NCBI GenBank assembly: GCA_965364515.1
Contig: CBDTXZ010000058.1
Coordinates: 1-15,599 of the forward strand
Reading direction: 5' to 3'
Origin: JAHEDH01 sp965364515
GTDB lineage: Bacteria > Actinomycetota > Acidimicrobiia > Spongiisociales > ZC4RG35
DNA: 15,599 nt
Below are positions 15,490 through 15,599 of this stretch, piece after piece. The translations under genes were made by a program, and so were the position numbers. Position 1 is the stretch's first letter. Each line of letters starts with the position of its first letter. The notes under the pieces were generated by a model. That model did not search any database and was not told the DNA's origin. It saw nothing but the letters and a program-made list of their open reading frames with translations.

Positions 15490-15599
15490 GACGGCCCAGC
15501 GCCCGGTTCCCTTCAGCAGCAGGTCTGTCCGGCCGATAGAACTGCGACTCGCAGACATACGAAACCCCCCCCAAGGGCCCAGGTGGCCCCGTCTGGGTC
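15490..15599 (+). other. Non-coding tail after glgC with small palindromes and a C8 run
   Basis: No gene is visible in these 110 bases. They hold an 11-bp palindrome TGCGACTCGCA (15543-15553), a run of eight C (15565-15572), and a GC hairpin GGGCC-CAGGT-GGCCC (15575-15589). The alternative stem CCCAG/CTGGG (15578-15582, 15593-15597) overlaps the hairpin. No T-run follows, so a standard intrinsic terminator is not supported, although the hairpin could still slow polymerase. The window ends here, so a promoter for the next gene is also possible. Confidence 0.35.

Noticed and set aside
15575..15589. Intrinsic terminator of glgC
   Set aside because: The GC hairpin is real but is not followed by a T-run on the plus strand.

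Overview
The window reads as high-GC DNA from an actinobacterium, most likely a member of the Acidimicrobiia. That is inference from the GC-rich third positions, the 'CDxxxxLYCPxxxVTRAQMAAFVVRAL' style of SLH module, actinobacterial-type GlgB and GlgC, and TANNNT promoters set so close to ATG that the mRNAs would be leaderless. No RNA gene, insertion sequence, CRISPR array or phage gene is visible.

Left part (1-7468): the last 41 codons of an unidentified plus-strand gene end at 128. Six bases further on, the stop codon of a giant minus-strand gene (135-7199, 2354 aa) begins. Its product is a secreted mosaic protein: signal peptide, parallel beta-helix ending in a 'choice-of-anchor Q' type motif, a stretch of 24 exact QLSAI pentapeptides broken up by cysteine-bearing inserts, a pre-peptidase (PPC)-like beta domain, a gingipain-type C25 cysteine peptidase domain with candidate His1343 and Cys1385, Ig-like domains, and a PxKF-like C-terminal domain. 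Its upstream region holds a TAGGCT -10 candidate and a leader of about 139 nt with two clean hairpins.

Middle part (7469-9719): two more minus-strand genes, an NAD(P)-binding SDR/NmrA-type reductase (7469-8398) and a YbjJ-like MFS transporter (8528-9664). The reductase has a near-consensus promoter (TTGACA, 18 bp, TATAGT) whose spacer is filled by a 17-bp palindrome. A second copy of that palindrome lies just after the predicted transcription start. This is a tightly repressed switch, probably of TetR type, but the repressor is not encoded in the window.

Right part (9720-15599): all plus strand. A two-TM membrane protein (9720-10547) is followed 4 bp later by an exported protein with three SLH domains fused to a glucose/sorbosone-dehydrogenase-like beta-propeller (10552-12231). 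Then come glgB (branching enzyme, 12279-14141) and glgC (ADP-glucose pyrophosphorylase, 14245-15489), two enzymes of glycogen synthesis; no glycogen synthase is present in the window. glgC appears to have its own promoter, overlapped by an 8-bp inverted repeat.

The most unusual object is the QLSAI tract: the peptide is invariant while the codons at all five positions vary synonymously, so the peptide itself looks selected. It sits in the middle of a large surface protease.
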